DNA of 64,000 nucleotides, from assembly GCF_040954645.1 (NCBI RefSeq), contig NC_092805.1, positions 19,742,741 through 19,806,740 of the forward strand. Reading direction: 5' to 3'. Position numbers and translations under genes: made by a program. This stretch comes from Diabrotica undecimpunctata (taxonomy: Eukaryota > Arthropoda > Insecta > Coleoptera > Chrysomelidae). Shown here one piece after another: positions 23,515 to 31,824 of the stretch (positions are counted from its first letter, which is position 1; every line of letters begins with the position of its first letter). The notes under the pieces are model-generated. The model was not told where the DNA came from, made no database searches, and worked only from the letters and a program-made list of their open reading frames with translations.

Positions 23515-24152
23515 TTTTTGAATTTATACTTAGTATTTAGTCAAAGGATTATATAATATACGCATTTCGACCTTATTAGGTCCCTCAGCTGGATGTAGTC
23601 AGTATTTTGGTCGTATTTAACAGTCCAAACCTCATGTACATGCCATTGTCAACTGTATACAAGATACCTGGTGAGGTATCACCAAAAACAAAGTACTCTA
23701 AAAAGAGTTGCAGTTGTCATTTGCATTCATTCAAATATTCCTTTATTCATTTGTTTACATTTACTCTTTTATACATTTATACTATCTGGTTGACATAAAA
23801 ATGAGCAAAGATACAAAAGAACAGGGAAAGGGGGATTCGGTGACTGCCGTGCAGCCAATCTTTCAATGAAAAGGGACTTATTTAAAGCCCAACTTACTAG
23901 ATACAAAACTTAGTAACTAGTTTTGAGCTACTGTTATATTTAGTCTAATTTAAGAATTTCAATTTTAGTTTCCTTACCAGAACGGTGGTTCCATTTTCTA
24001 GAGTAACATTTTCATATTGGGTCATAGCTACGACTGCTACACTCATATTTACTCTCAGAGCATAATCGCAAAAGAGTCCAAAAAATACCAATAGAGTAAC
24101 AATATATCTTCTTGCTTTCCAAAACAGCCATACTGGAGGATGGTGAGATTCA
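10583..24152 (-). CDS. SLC17-type MFS transporter, gene 1 (seven exons)
   Basis: Spliced minus-strand gene of the SLC17 family (sialin / Na-dependent inorganic phosphate cotransporter type), a 12-helix membrane carrier of organic anions or phosphate. Exons in order: 24152-23978, 20355-20122, 19614-19440, 18618-18364, 15212-14936, 11674-11554, 10777-10583. All splice sites are GT/AG, all phases join and no stop interrupts about 476 residues. Family landmarks: ALRVNMSVA in helix 1 (residues ~30-38 of the visible part), ILSSFYYGYLLTQ, RVLQGIFE, WAPSLEKGRL, VPVWAL, SAMPYLAMS, NPLDLSQRYG and AHTFGTISG. The first exon joins at codon phase 2 and supplies only a short N-terminus; it was not found upstream. 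The introns hold transposon debris. A paralogue lies at 42.8-61.7 kb. Substrate cannot be read from sequence. Confidence 0.88.
11554..11674 (-). CDS. Gene 1 exon, penultimate
   Basis: 121 bp between an AG acceptor at 11675-11676 and a GTAAGT donor at 11548-11553. It encodes NPLDLSQRYGSIIGGI and HTFGTISGILAPTLTG, the most conserved C-terminal block of SLC17 proteins. Same length as in gene 2. Confidence 0.9.
12020..12520 (-). pseudogene. LINE C-terminal relic, heavily degraded
   Basis: Minus-strand reading gives TYGCESWTI (near 12390), the block that follows the reverse transcriptase in RTE-like LINEs. A WTN...RIN-like stretch, GENHHSSMYVESRRARER and a terminal region follow in broken frames. 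No intact frame; too degraded to classify. Confidence 0.4.
13085..14200 (+). pseudogene. RTE-like LINE copy with endonuclease and tail, middle deleted
   Basis: Plus-strand LINE relic. 13130-13500 reads as an AP-endonuclease in broken frames: IQEMNRLNIDVLCISEARW, ATIYYSGSKNN and IVLGDLNAKIG. The reverse transcriptase is absent. 13716-14183 is an open C-terminal region with ESWTLNATSMKKLESFELW, YRRILKISW, VTNKEVLRRM, KLEYLGHI and VSKVRIAMMIADLR. The copy ends just after the stop in a gaagaagaag tail, shared by four other copies in this window. It lies antisense in an intron of gene 1. Confidence 0.75.
14440..14730 (+). pseudogene. Possible Jockey-type LINE C-terminal scrap
   Basis: A broken plus-strand reading contains YPTWRTLNRLKIGTT followed by a Cys, resembling the block LNRLRTG with a terminal zinc-knuckle in some non-LTR retroelements. 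Only a fragment; weakly supported. Confidence 0.3.
14936..15212 (-). CDS. Gene 1 exon with SALPYLAM-type block
   Basis: 277 bp; acceptor AG at 15213-15214 and donor GTAAGT at 14930-14935. It encodes LKDAGFVSAMPYLAMSVI, GRFSDYIEGK and VRKILVVGG, then helices through LPMAVF. The phrase A(M/L)PYLAM and the following VRK are SLC17 hallmarks. Same length as in gene 2. Confidence 0.9.
16355..16755 (+). pseudogene. RTE-like reverse transcriptase fragment
   Basis: A plus-strand reading with stops contains KPFDTLHQHKML (the AFD block), RLHEDTKKY, IERGVHQEETNFSKLL (equivalent of RGVRQGDTISP) and LRFADEIVLI (equivalent of the catalytic FADD). The second catalytic Asp is replaced by Glu and the frame contains stops. 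A decayed fragment. Confidence 0.65.
16755..17690 (+). pseudogene. LINE RNase H and C-terminal fragment, GC-rich
   Basis: Plus-strand relic of a non-LTR retroelement with RNase H. QAALRALEA (near 16855) is followed by HTDVEGNERADALAR (about 16965-17010), the diagnostic GHxxxxGNExAD block. Then VGPEPVIEVPFSTGRG and LTGYCRLRRYLHWLGLAD, with a zinc-knuckle-like Cys cluster (CRLCDGEEETSSHVL) just downstream at about 17299-17345. A few frameshifts and stops. The patch is clearly richer in G+C than its surroundings, suggesting a different family or age from the AT-rich RTE copies. Confidence 0.7.
18364..18618 (-). CDS. Gene 1 exon, central loop and helix 7 region
   Basis: 255 bp; acceptor AG at 18619-18620 and donor GTAAGT at 18358-18363. 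It encodes GLFGCLWTILWLTL, a hydrophilic central loop, then VIPWWCILTSVPVWAL and WGFFALLSHLPQFVK. The pattern matches the SLC17 WxIxTSxPVWA block. Same length as in gene 2. Confidence 0.9.
18619..19439. other. Gene 1 intron, nothing recognised
   Basis: Intron of 821 bp without identifiable repeats or coding traces. Confidence 0.5.
19440..19614 (-). CDS. Gene 1 exon, WAPSLEKGRL block
   Basis: 175 bp; acceptor AG at 19615-19616 and donor GTAATT at 19434-19439. It encodes FAKWAPSLEKGRLVTIGFSG and LGWESVFYAFG, the conserved WxPxxERS/GR loop between helices 4 and 5 of SLC17 carriers. Same length as in gene 2. Confidence 0.9.
19708..20038. mobile_element. MITE-like inverted-repeat element in a gene 1 intron
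   Basis: The left end gtgacctaaatgaccaatggg (about 19718-19738) recurs inverted on the right as cccattggctatttaggtca (about 20010-20029). Inner matches extend around cacgtgg/ccacatg. About 330 bp, no coding content. The target duplication is not clear, so the superfamily is unknown. Confidence 0.5.
20122..20355 (-). CDS. Gene 1 exon, helices 2-4
   Basis: 234 bp; acceptor AG at 20356-20357 and donor GTAAAC at 20116-20121. It encodes GHILSSFYYGYLLTQVIGG, GGKPVFAVGI and RVLQGIFE, the (R)xLQG block of SLC17. The matching exon of gene 2 lies outside the window. Confidence 0.9.
20356..20764. other. Intron stretch, nothing recognised
   Basis: AT-rich intronic DNA between the exon and the DD82E element. 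Confidence 0.4.
21188..21630 (+). mobile_element. 5'-truncated LINE insertion with 14-bp target duplication
   Basis: A 443-bp plus-strand insert flanked by aatatttttaacta at 21174-21187 and 21631-21644. It holds the C-terminal tail of a LINE polyprotein (open 21198-21602): MTYGAENW, LKWYGHVRR, ITEWSPIGRRKRGRPRKSW, WKRLSEGRQ stop. The 3' end is a short UTR then an atatat tail. Same family as the longer copy at 50014-51981. Confidence 0.85.
21993..22163. mobile_element. hAT-type MITE, 171 bp, 8-bp target duplication
   Basis: Begins CAGTGGCGCACCC and ends GGGTGCGCTACTG (inverted, one mismatch), flanked by catgtctc at 21985-21992 and 22164-22171. An 8-bp duplication and CAGTGGCG termini are typical of hAT elements. 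The interior is C/G-homopolymer-rich without coding content. Confidence 0.85.
22244..22598 (-). pseudogene. RTE-like LINE 3' fragment nested in DD82E element
   Basis: Minus-strand reading: FEMWCYRRILKISWVDK, RRLEYIGNVMRGQKYTFLQ, GRRNPGRRRMSWMRNLRE, TTNELFKTAVNKIRIAL, then stop and an aaagaagaagaa tail. It interrupts the DD82E transposase. Frameshifted once near the QGKI position. The same 3' architecture occurs in copies at 13.1, 24.3, 52.7 and 60.0 kb. Confidence 0.75.
23090..23455 (-). pseudogene. LINE C-terminal relic
   Basis: Minus-strand reading: LYGTVAWKVNLHARRTLNAF, EMLVLRRFLKIPR, DVTNEAVLHKMGQNREL, then degraded. Post-reverse-transcriptase region of an RTE-like LINE, different in sequence from the GAA-tailed family. 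Abuts a TA microsatellite. Confidence 0.6.
23452..23512. repeat. (TA)n microsatellite
   Basis: About 30 uninterrupted AT units. The open frame across it encodes only an alternating Ile-Tyr run and is not a gene. Confidence 0.95.
23521..23640 (-). other. Possible Penelope-like hammerhead remnant
   Basis: Minus strand around 23556-23596: CTGAGG, then GACCT-AATA-AGGTC (a perfect 5-bp stem), then GAAAT. This layout resembles hammerhead-like motifs of Penelope-type elements, but the core lacks the usual GA after the variable base. Weak. Confidence 0.25.
23978..24152 (-). CDS. Gene 1, second coding exon (helix 1)
   Basis: 175 bp; acceptor AG at 24153-24154 and donor GTAAGG at 23972-23977. It encodes a short polar leader then RRYIVTLLVFFGLFCDYALR and VNMSVAVVAM, the first helix with the SLC17 ALRxNxSVA motif. 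NVTLENGTT after it contains possible N-glycosylation sites in the first extracellular or luminal loop. The preceding exon was not found. Confidence 0.9.
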
Positions 24153-24311
24153 CTTAAACAAAAAATAGAATAATAAAATTTAACAATTTAGAATTTGATA
24201 ACTAACTATTAGATAGATTATTTGAACATGAAATGGAGTCCTAATAAATTTTAGGGAAATATGGCTAGAAACGTTAAAAATGGATTAATAATGTCCAATA
24301 AAGAGTGTTAA

Positions 24312-26060
24312 AAAAATAGGTCTGATTCTTCTTCATTAAGGGCCGTCTCCCGATAGGAGGTTGGATATCATCATCACTATCTTTACTCTATCTACTGCTG
24401 CTCTGAAGAGTTCTATAAAACTGCATTTACACCAGCCCCATAAATTCTCCAACCATGACACATTCCTTCTTTCTATACTCCGTCCTCCTCTTATCTTTCC
24501 CTGTATTGTCAGCCTTAGTAGTTCATATCGCTGTCCCCTCATTACGTGTCCCAGTATTGTAACTTTCTTATTTTTATTGTGTTTATTATTTCGCATTCTT
24601 TGCCCATTTCTCGAAATACTTCCGTGTTAGTTTTCTTCTGTGTCTATGCTATTCTCCTGTAATACCACATTTTAAAGCAACTTATTTATGTGTTCTTGCT
24701 TTAATGGTCAGCTTTCAAGTCCATATTTCAGTTCGAATCTAAGGTCTTTGTTTGAGAGAATTGTTTTCATTTTTACAAACACATTTCTTGCTATTTCTAT
24801 CCTGGCTCTTATTTCGGTTGTTTGATCATTGTTGTTTAGAATCCAGGTCCCTAGGTATTTGTGTTTATCAACCCTTTCTATCGGTACATTTACCAAATAC
24901 ATGTTTGTTGGTATATTTGTTTTCTTTGTTATTATCATGTATTTGATCGTTTTTATATTCATTTTTAATCCATATTTTTTACAGAAACTGTTTGTTTTGT
25001 TTAGCAGTAATTGGACTTGTTCAGCAGAGTTTGCCATAATCATGGTGTCATCTGCATATCTTATGTTGTTAATAGATCTTCCGTTAATTATTATTCCTTC
25101 AATTTGAGATAGTAATGCTTCTTCAAAAATGGCTTCACTACATACATTAAATAGTAATGGGGACATAATACATCCCTGCCTAACTCCTCTCCTGATTTCA
25201 ATTTCTAGACTGGGTTCGTTATCTATTACGATTTGTGCTCTTTGATTCCAGTAGAGGTTTGTTATTATTTGTAAGTCCCTATGGTTTATGTTTTTTGTCT
25301 TTAGAATTTGGACTAATTTTTCATGTCTTACTTTGTCAAATGTCAAATACCATATTAAAAGCAAATAACGCTTCTCTGGTTCCTAGTCCGTTTCTGAACC
25401 CAAACTGACTATCATCTATTCCTTCTTCCAGTTTTTTATTTACACGACCATGTATTATTTTCAGGAATAATTTGAGAATGTGACTTATTAGTGATATTTT
25501 TCTGTATTCACTGCAATATTTAAATGTGTTTGTATTCTTAGAGATAGCACAAAAGGTGGAGAGTAACCATTGTTTCGGTATGTGTCCTGTTTTGTATACT
25601 GAGTTAAATAAGTCTACTATAATGTCTAAGGTTTCATCATTTATGCATTTTAAGGTTTCTATAGGGATTTGGTCTGGACTCTGGACCTACTGCTTTACCA
25701 TTTTTGCTGTTTTTAAATGCCATTTTAATTTCTTCTTTAAATATCTTTAAAACCATATCCTCTTCCACTTTTATCTCGATCTGTTCTGTTCTATTGTCTT
25801 TGAACAGTTCATTGATGTATTCTGTTCATATCTTTAATTTGTCGTTAGTATTCAAGTCAAGTTTCCCATTTGCATCTTTCAGTATTCCCGGTTTTCTTGT
25901 TCTATTGTTGTGAGTTAATTTTTTAATTTTTTTATGTGTGTTAAAACTATCATGTCTTTTCTGGTATTCTTCTATTTCTGCGAATTGTTCTTTTGACCAT
26001 TGTTCTTTCGCTTTCTTAATTCTGTATTTTACTTGTTTATCCACTTTCGTTAGGTCTGAT
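24312..26060 (-). pseudogene. RTE-like LINE copy, 5' truncated, several breaks
   Basis: Minus-strand LINE. 26044-25826: Lys-rich region upstream of the reverse transcriptase. A broken segment lies at 25700-25370. 25364-24708 is an open reverse transcriptase core: RRGVRQGCIMSPLLFN and the catalytic IRYADDTMIM, then KYLGTWI and ARIEIARNVF. 24596-24336: TILGHVMRGQRYELLRLT, LFRAAVDRVKIVMMI and a stop, then a tgaagaagaa tail. The C-terminal part is frameshifted from the core. Probably immobile. Lies upstream of the visible part of gene 1, where its missing first exon may also lie. Confidence 0.8.
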
Positions 26061-26064
26061 ACAG

Positions 26065-26564
26065 ATCATTAAATTTGTCATATCGCTAATAAGAAAGGAA
26101 AAGTAGCTAAGCCAAAAGCTCAAACATAACCTTAAAAAACTTAATCTAATGGAAGTAAGCCACAAGTTTACTTTAAAATAAGTTTATTTGACGTTTCCAT
26201 TTCCACTTGTTGTTTCCGAAAATCGTTTTTAAAGTACAAAATATTGTTACTTGATAAAAAATTGACTCATTCATATCGACAATTCGAAAGTTGAAATGGA
26301 AACAATTCATGAAATTGAAGATGATCACGTACTAATAGAATATCTACATAGAAAAAAATAGACAGTGAAATAGTGAGACCAGAAAACAATAAAAGCTCAG
26401 GAGTAAGAGAGAAACAGCTTCAAAAAGAGATACGTGAACTGATAAAAAGCATATTATACCTATTCACGTTCACTGCCTATTGGCGACATGAGTTTTTTTT
26501 GTGTTCGTTTGCCGTTTTGTGTTTTGTTTTGCATACTACGGTAGTATAAAAAAAATACTTAATT
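26065..26564. other. Spacer with possible Penelope-type sequence
   Basis: Around 26190-26235 the sequence gacgtttccatttccac followed by an imperfect inverted repeat resembles a repeat widespread in insect genomes that I associate with Penelope-like ends. Otherwise nothing recognised. Confidence 0.25.
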
Positions 26565-27568
26565 ATGGACAGTGAAGCCGGCCCTTCGGGTGTAAAAAGG
26601 CCGAGATTTCAGCCTAAAAATCCTAAAAAATTAACTGAGGACGAAATGAAAATATTGGCGGACCTTAGCGAAGATGAAATTGATCCCTTTGAGGATAGTG
26701 GTAGCGACTGGACTGATGAATTTACTGACGGAGAGGACATTAACGAAGACAATAGTGCAGAAACAGGTAAAAATACGGAGTTAGTTATGGCAGCCTTACA
26801 AGCAAAAATAAATATCTTTTTTTAGATGATGAACTTAATAACACTCCTGCGCAAACGTCAACAGGAGATGAAAAGACAACGATGGCTCCGCCTACATCGG
26901 CAACCCCTACATGGCAAAGCGTTTTTGCGGGATTTAAAAATATATTATTTTCAAAACGTTGTGAATTGTTACACAGTGTCCCAGGAAATGAACCGATTGA
27001 TTATTTTTTATTTTTATTAGACGAAAATATTTTAAATGATATAGTTAATTTTACAAATGAGTACGCACTAGAAGTATTTTTTGCAAAAGCTGAAACTGAA
27101 TCGTCTCGAATTTCGCGATGGAAAGATTTAACGGTGCCAGAATTTCTTAAGTTTATTGGGTTAATTCTACATACTGGAACTATAAAACTTAATAGATACC
27201 AAGATTATTGGAAAAAAGACAGGCTTTTTAATCTATCCTGCTTTTCACGCCATATGAGTAGAGATCGGTTTCTACTTATTTTGCGTTGTTTACACTTAGT
27301 AAAAAATCCAGACTCTTCTGAATCAAAACCTGAAGATCGTTTGTACAAAATACGTGGTCTTATAGATTATTTTAACAAAAAAATGTGCGACGTATATTAC
27401 CCCAGTAAAGAACTTTCGCTAGACGAAAATATGGTCCTTTGGCGAGGGCGGCTAGTTTTCCGCCAATATATTAAGAACAAAAGACACAAGTACGGCATAA
27501 AACTTTATAACATCTTTAAAAGCATTAAGGCAGGACATATATTACCCTATGAAAAATCCTCTTTCTAA
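26565..27568 (+). pseudogene. piggyBac-like transposase 2, 3' truncated
   Basis: Plus-strand piggyBac transposase, N-terminal half only. It starts at ATG 26565 (DSEAGPSG, KNPKKLTEDEM, then an acidic stretch DPFEDSGSDWTDEF). A frame change near 26820 leads into 26882-27568: WQSVFAGFKNI, LILHTGTIKLNRYQDYW, HMSRDRFLLILRCLH, EDRLYKIRGLI, YYPSKELSLDENMVLWRGRL and YIKNKRHKYGIKLYNIF. LSLDEN carries the first catalytic Asp. The rest is lost after LPYEKS. It shares N-terminal blocks with piggyBac 1. The preceding TTAA end was not found. Confidence 0.8.
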
Positions 27569-27854
27569 TTTTATTAATTTCTCTGGATTTTACAGCTCTC
27601 CGGAGTTCACCGGGTTCTTGAATAAGAATACGATAAAAACGAACCATTAGGCTTAGTTTTTTATTATATATTTTAGTATTCATATAATTTATTATTTTGT
27701 TAACATTCTTATAGTACGACCCGACCACCTAACAGGTAGAGTCTGGAGAAGCGTTTTTTTTTTTAAGTGGTATCCCCATTAGGCCTAATTCATTGCCAAA
27801 TTTTCTGATGGTATAATACTGAGCATATTATATATTTAAAAAGTTGTTTTCTAG
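27569..27854. other. Unassigned stretch
   Basis: Between piggyBac 2 and the CXC fragment. Nothing recognised. Confidence 0.3.
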
Positions 27855-28220
27855 CTACTGTTTATTTATTTTATTTGATGGACCAGGCTGCGGTTCAGGA
27901 TCTAATTCAGTATCGAAGGTAAATGTTTGAGAGAGAACGGAAGTTAGAATTTCCATGATATCACTGCAGGTTTCACCAGAACAATTAAGGCACACTGCAG
28001 AGCATTTGAGGCTTACTTGTCGGCAACAACACATACTTTCACAGTTTCCCTTGCAACTGTAGAAAATGAATTTCAGAAGTTCGGGAGTTGCTGGATTGAA
28101 AGTTTTGATTGGTATTTTTAAGTCCCAATCTTTAGGATCGCAGTATTTCCTGTTGATAAACTCTAACACTGTGAAAACGAGCTGCATTTTGGGTTGGCGG
28201 AAGCCAACAAAGTCTTTCAT
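27855..28220 (-). pseudogene. CXC-type cysteine-rich protein fragment
   Basis: An open minus-strand frame of 121 codons: LLKFIFYSCKGNCESMCCCR, then KCSAVCLNCSGETC and an acidic tail. The Cys pattern (CKxxC..C.CRxxxLKC...C..C.G..C) is that of a degraded CXC (tesmin-like) domain, and the preceding DPKDWDLKI matches a DWGW block in the homologue at 44.8 kb. I recognise this as the tail of a multicopy arthropod protein usually found within repeats, of unknown function. Truncated by the Penelope-like unit next to it. Confidence 0.55.
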
Positions 28221-28695
28221 TAAACAAACAATAACATATACCTTACTCCTATATCATCTGTTAACATCTATCCCCTCAAGAAACTTCCTCGTTAATAGTC
28301 AGACAATTACAACATTGACCAAAGATCACCCATTATCAGCAATACGGGATAGTTTGAAATATGTATCACCAATCCTTATATAAAAATTCTTGTACTGGAA
28401 TGTAAGTAGTATTTTGTTTATTTCTAATTTATTACAATTCAATAGATTATCTCTTACCAATTTGTGGGTTGTTACTTTGTCTGCTGAATCAATTTTATGC
28501 ATATTAATAAACACAGACATTTAATATTGGCATAATTACTATAACTTTTTTGATGTATATTTTTATAAGACAGCACCCTAATATGGGATTTTTATAATTT
28601 CATCATTTAATTTACTTTGTATCGCTTGACCTGAAGATGTTTTGCAAATTTTAGAAAGCGAAACCGGTCGTTTTGGGTAGTAAAATTAAATTGAT
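28221..28695 (+). mobile_element. Penelope-like unit ending in a hammerhead-like motif
   Basis: About 470 bp homologous along its length to each arm of the palindrome at 56102-57946 (shared blocks include ttaccaatttgtgggt, tattggcataattact and ccctaatatggg). It ends in the hammerhead-like motif at 28628-28672. No reverse transcriptase is included, so it is a fragment or a non-autonomous unit. Assignment to Penelope-like retroelements rests on the motif and its terminal position. Confidence 0.55.
28628..28672 (+). ncRNA. Hammerhead-ribozyme-like motif, copy 1
   Basis: Core CTGAAGA, stem II GTTTT paired to AAAGC with G-U wobble, core GAA, short stem III ACCGGT, then C as the predicted cleavage base. 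Stem I pairs GAC with the following GTT. One extra T precedes stem II. Compared with the copies at 56.2 and 57.8 kb, a stem II change (C to T) keeps pairing as G-U, a sign of structure. Confidence 0.5.
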
Positions 28696-28699
28696 AACA

Positions 28700-29770
28700 A
28701 GGCTTTAGTTCGGGAAGATCATGCACCGACACTATATTTATAATGAGGCAAGTGCAAGAGAAATTAGAATACAACAAGCATATCTATGTTTCGGGGACCT
28801 TAAGAAGGCATTTGATCGGGTCAAATTAAAAGATGTTATTTCCTTACTATACGCAAGAGAGATATCTCTAGGAATAGTCAAAATGATCGAAAATATCTAC
28901 CAAAATAACACAATAAAAGTAAAAGTAGAAAAAGAATTAACTGACCCAATTGAAGCAGACAACGGGATAAGACAGGGAGATTCCCTAAGTCGTCTAATAT
29001 TTAACATAATTATGGATGAAATAATAAAAAAAAATAAGAACTAAAAAAGGATATCAAATGGGAGAAAAACGACTTAAAATAATCTGCTATGCAGACGACG
29101 CAATACTACTCTCTCAAATTGAAGATGATTTACAACGTATGCTGCACCAATTTAATATAACCGTCAGAAAATTTAACATGTTAATTTCCTCAAAAAAGGC
29201 AAAATGCATGGTTATAACAGCAAATTTACGAAGATGTCAGTTGTAGCTGGAAGGTCAGATAATAGAACAAGTGATAGAGTGATATACAGGCATCACATTA
29301 TCTAGCTACGGAAAGCTCTAAGACTGAAATAAAGATCGAGTGAATAGAGTAAAGAGAGCCGCAGACTGCCTGAATGAAACAATATGGAGAAATAAAAATA
29401 TCGGGAAAGAAATGAAAGGCAGAATTTACAAAACAGTCATCAGACCAATAATGGCATAAACAGCAAAAACAGGACCTAATACAGAGAGAACAAAAAGGAT
29501 GTTAGAAACAGAAGAGATGAAAACACTTGAAAAATGGATGGTAAGACACTATGGGACAGAACTAGAAGTACAGATATACGACGTAGATGTAAGGTGGAGA
29601 ACATCAAGAACTGGGTAAGAAATAATAGAGTAGAATGGAACGATCATATAAGCCGAATGACAACAAATAGAGTAGTAAAGACAGCAAGAGACGGTTCCCC
29701 AATTTAGACAAGACGATCAGTAGGAAGACTACGACAACGATTGAACGACAACTTACTGGAGGCACATTGA
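28700..29770 (+). pseudogene. LINE reverse transcriptase relic (family of the 49-54 kb copy)
   Basis: Plus-strand LINE fragment. 28721-29044: DLKKAFDRVKLKDVI and NGIRQGDSLSRLIFNIIMDE. 29058-29246: ICYADDAILLSQIEDDLQ (catalytic YADD). Then a degraded post-RT region with NETIWRNKNIGKEMKGRIYK and VIRPIMA. Several stops. Sequence blocks match the minus-strand copy at 48985-50002. Confidence 0.7.
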
Positions 29771-29839
29771 AAAACAGACAGAGTCATGTCTATATAAAAA
29801 GAAGAAAAAGTGGAAGATATCAGTACAAAAATATATCTT

Positions 29840-30760
29840 TATCTTCTTCTTGGATTATAAAAATTCCAACAGTCAATTGCCGTCTATTAAAATATATTCA
29901 TATAGTCTGTTACAAATATCATACTCTATCTAATAACTCCCATTTCGATTACATAGTATACTATACAGACGCTTTTAAGTCTGAAAATGGAGCCGAAGTG
30001 GCAATAATTACCAGCACAGAGGTTCTCAAATATAGAATTTCAGATACTAAACCTATATTAACAGGAGAACTCTATGCAATTTACCAAGTGATACGCAGAT
30101 GCAAATAAGATGAACAAAATATGAATCGCGACAGATTCTATGTTATCACTACAAGTAATCAGGAAAATATACACGCAGCATCTATTAGCTTTATCAATAA
30201 AGGAAGAACTAAATAAATTGCATACTAAAGATACAAGCATCAAGTTTCTCTGGGTCCCATCACATGTTAGAATAGCAGGCAACGAAGTAGCAGACAAAAA
30301 TGCCAAAGAAGCTATAAACGACAACAGTATCCCAATGTCACAACAATCTGTCAGTTTGGATCTAAAAAGCTACTTCATAAAGCACCTGTTCGAGAACTGG
30401 AACAATAAACGGAAATCCACACCATCAAAGCTTCAGGAGATAAAAAATAAGATTTTACCATAGCAACCTCCCGAGGTATCCAGACGAAAGCAAATAATTA
30501 TTATATACCCGTTTACGATTTGGACATACCCAGTTTTCTCATGAACATTTGTTTAAGAAAGAAGAAGGCCCAATTTGTTCATCGGTTCACCCTTTACGGT
30601 ACTGTGCTAGTGGAAAAGTGCGAAAAGTTAAATCATCAAAGAATTGAATACCATTTACCAAACAATCTTAAAGACATTTTAAATTCAGAAAACACAATAG
30701 ATAACCTACTTTTGTTTTTAAAAGGCTTTAATTTACTAGGAAAAGTGTAATTAATTGTTA
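29840..30760 (+). pseudogene. Jockey-type LINE RNase H domain relic
   Basis: A plus-strand reading with at least two frame breaks. YYTDAFKSENGAEVAI and TGELYAIYQVIRRC (29950-30108) correspond to the first acidic blocks of RNase H. FLWVPSHVRIAGNEVADKNA (near 30250-30305) is the diagnostic C-terminal block. TRLRFGH(T) and a hydrophilic tail follow to about 30750. The polymerase that would precede it is absent. Confidence 0.65.
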
Positions 30761-30879
30761 TCGTTTCGCTAATAACCTCATTAGGTTAAAGCGGGTTTTT
30801 TTTAACTAAAAAAATGTATAGCATTTTTAAATGATCTAACACTATTTACGACAAATAAGAATTAACCAAAAAATTTAAT

Positions 30880-31404
30880 AAATAATACAATAAAAGAGGC
30901 CAAAAAGACAAAGGAGAAACATACAAAGGATAAGAAAACAATTTTACATAAGAAATGGATGGAGAAAATATATGCATACTCAGAAGAGTAATTTTTACTT
31001 ACCTTACTATAAAAATAGATGAAAAGAGACAAGAAGAACACCAGATAAAGGCAAAAATAGCAAAAAGAAACAAAAATTATGGATTCAGGAGATTCAGGCC
31101 AACGGCTACATATCCACGCAAAATATGGGTGCTTAAGAAACTATAAATAGAGCTTTTAGAAAAATTGGAGAGAAAAATACAACAACCAATATGTGGAGGT
31201 ATGAAAATAGATGGTCAATGAAGAAGAAGAAATAATAAAGAACTTAAAGAATGATATAAAGAGCCAAAAATAACAGTAATTTATTACACATTGAAAGAAT
31301 TGAGAAAAGAAAAAAATTCCGAAAATGGTACTCTCACGAAAGCCAACACAAAAGAGAAGGAAAGGTACACCAAGACCCAGAAAGAGATGAAAGGACAGCG
31401 TATA
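30880..31404 (+). pseudogene. LINE C-terminal relic, left part
   Basis: Degraded plus-strand reading with KLERKIQQPICGGMK and RRRNNKELKE, resembling the post-RT region of RTE-like LINEs. The DD41D mariner is inserted in it at a TA; the relic may resume at 33431. Confidence 0.4.
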
Positions 31405-31640
31405 CAGGGTGAGTCATAACTATTTGGACATAGACTAAGGACAAGTTATTTGGACCAAAATATGGCTATTGGGCCAAATATGCCTTAATAAAATGTTGCT
31501 GAGAAAAAAGATACAGGGTGTTAAAGTTAATTTTTGTTTTTCGTTTTTTGCTAATAGTTTCCCTGTATATTTATAAATTGCTATCAAAATTGGCACAGAG
31601 GCATAATCTTAGACAAGAAATAGTATTTTATTTAAAATTC
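31405..31640. repeat. Left terminal inverted repeat of the DD41D element
   Basis: About 235 bp, matching 33193-33428 inverted with about five differences. Confidence 0.85.
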
Positions 31641-31824
31641 CACTATCAAATACCAAACTAATAAACAAAGTTGCAACTAACGTAAGGTTTCCGTTTTGAC
31701 GATAAATCAAAACTAAACACACTTTAACTTAAAAGAACTCACAAAAACTCAAACTAAATGTTCTACATGGTCTCCTCCGATTTCTATGCCTTTTCTAATT
31801 CTTTTTATAAAGGATTTTCGGACG

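Noticed and set aside
23333..23521. Open frame with Ile-Tyr run
   Set aside because: Translation of a TA microsatellite next to a LINE relic.
10583..24152. Gene 1 as a pseudogene because of its transposon load
   Set aside because: All seven exons are open, phases join and splice sites are canonical; the transposons lie only in introns.
24361..25107. Hydrophobic plus-strand frames that look like membrane proteins
   Set aside because: Antisense shadows of the minus-strand LINE polymerase.
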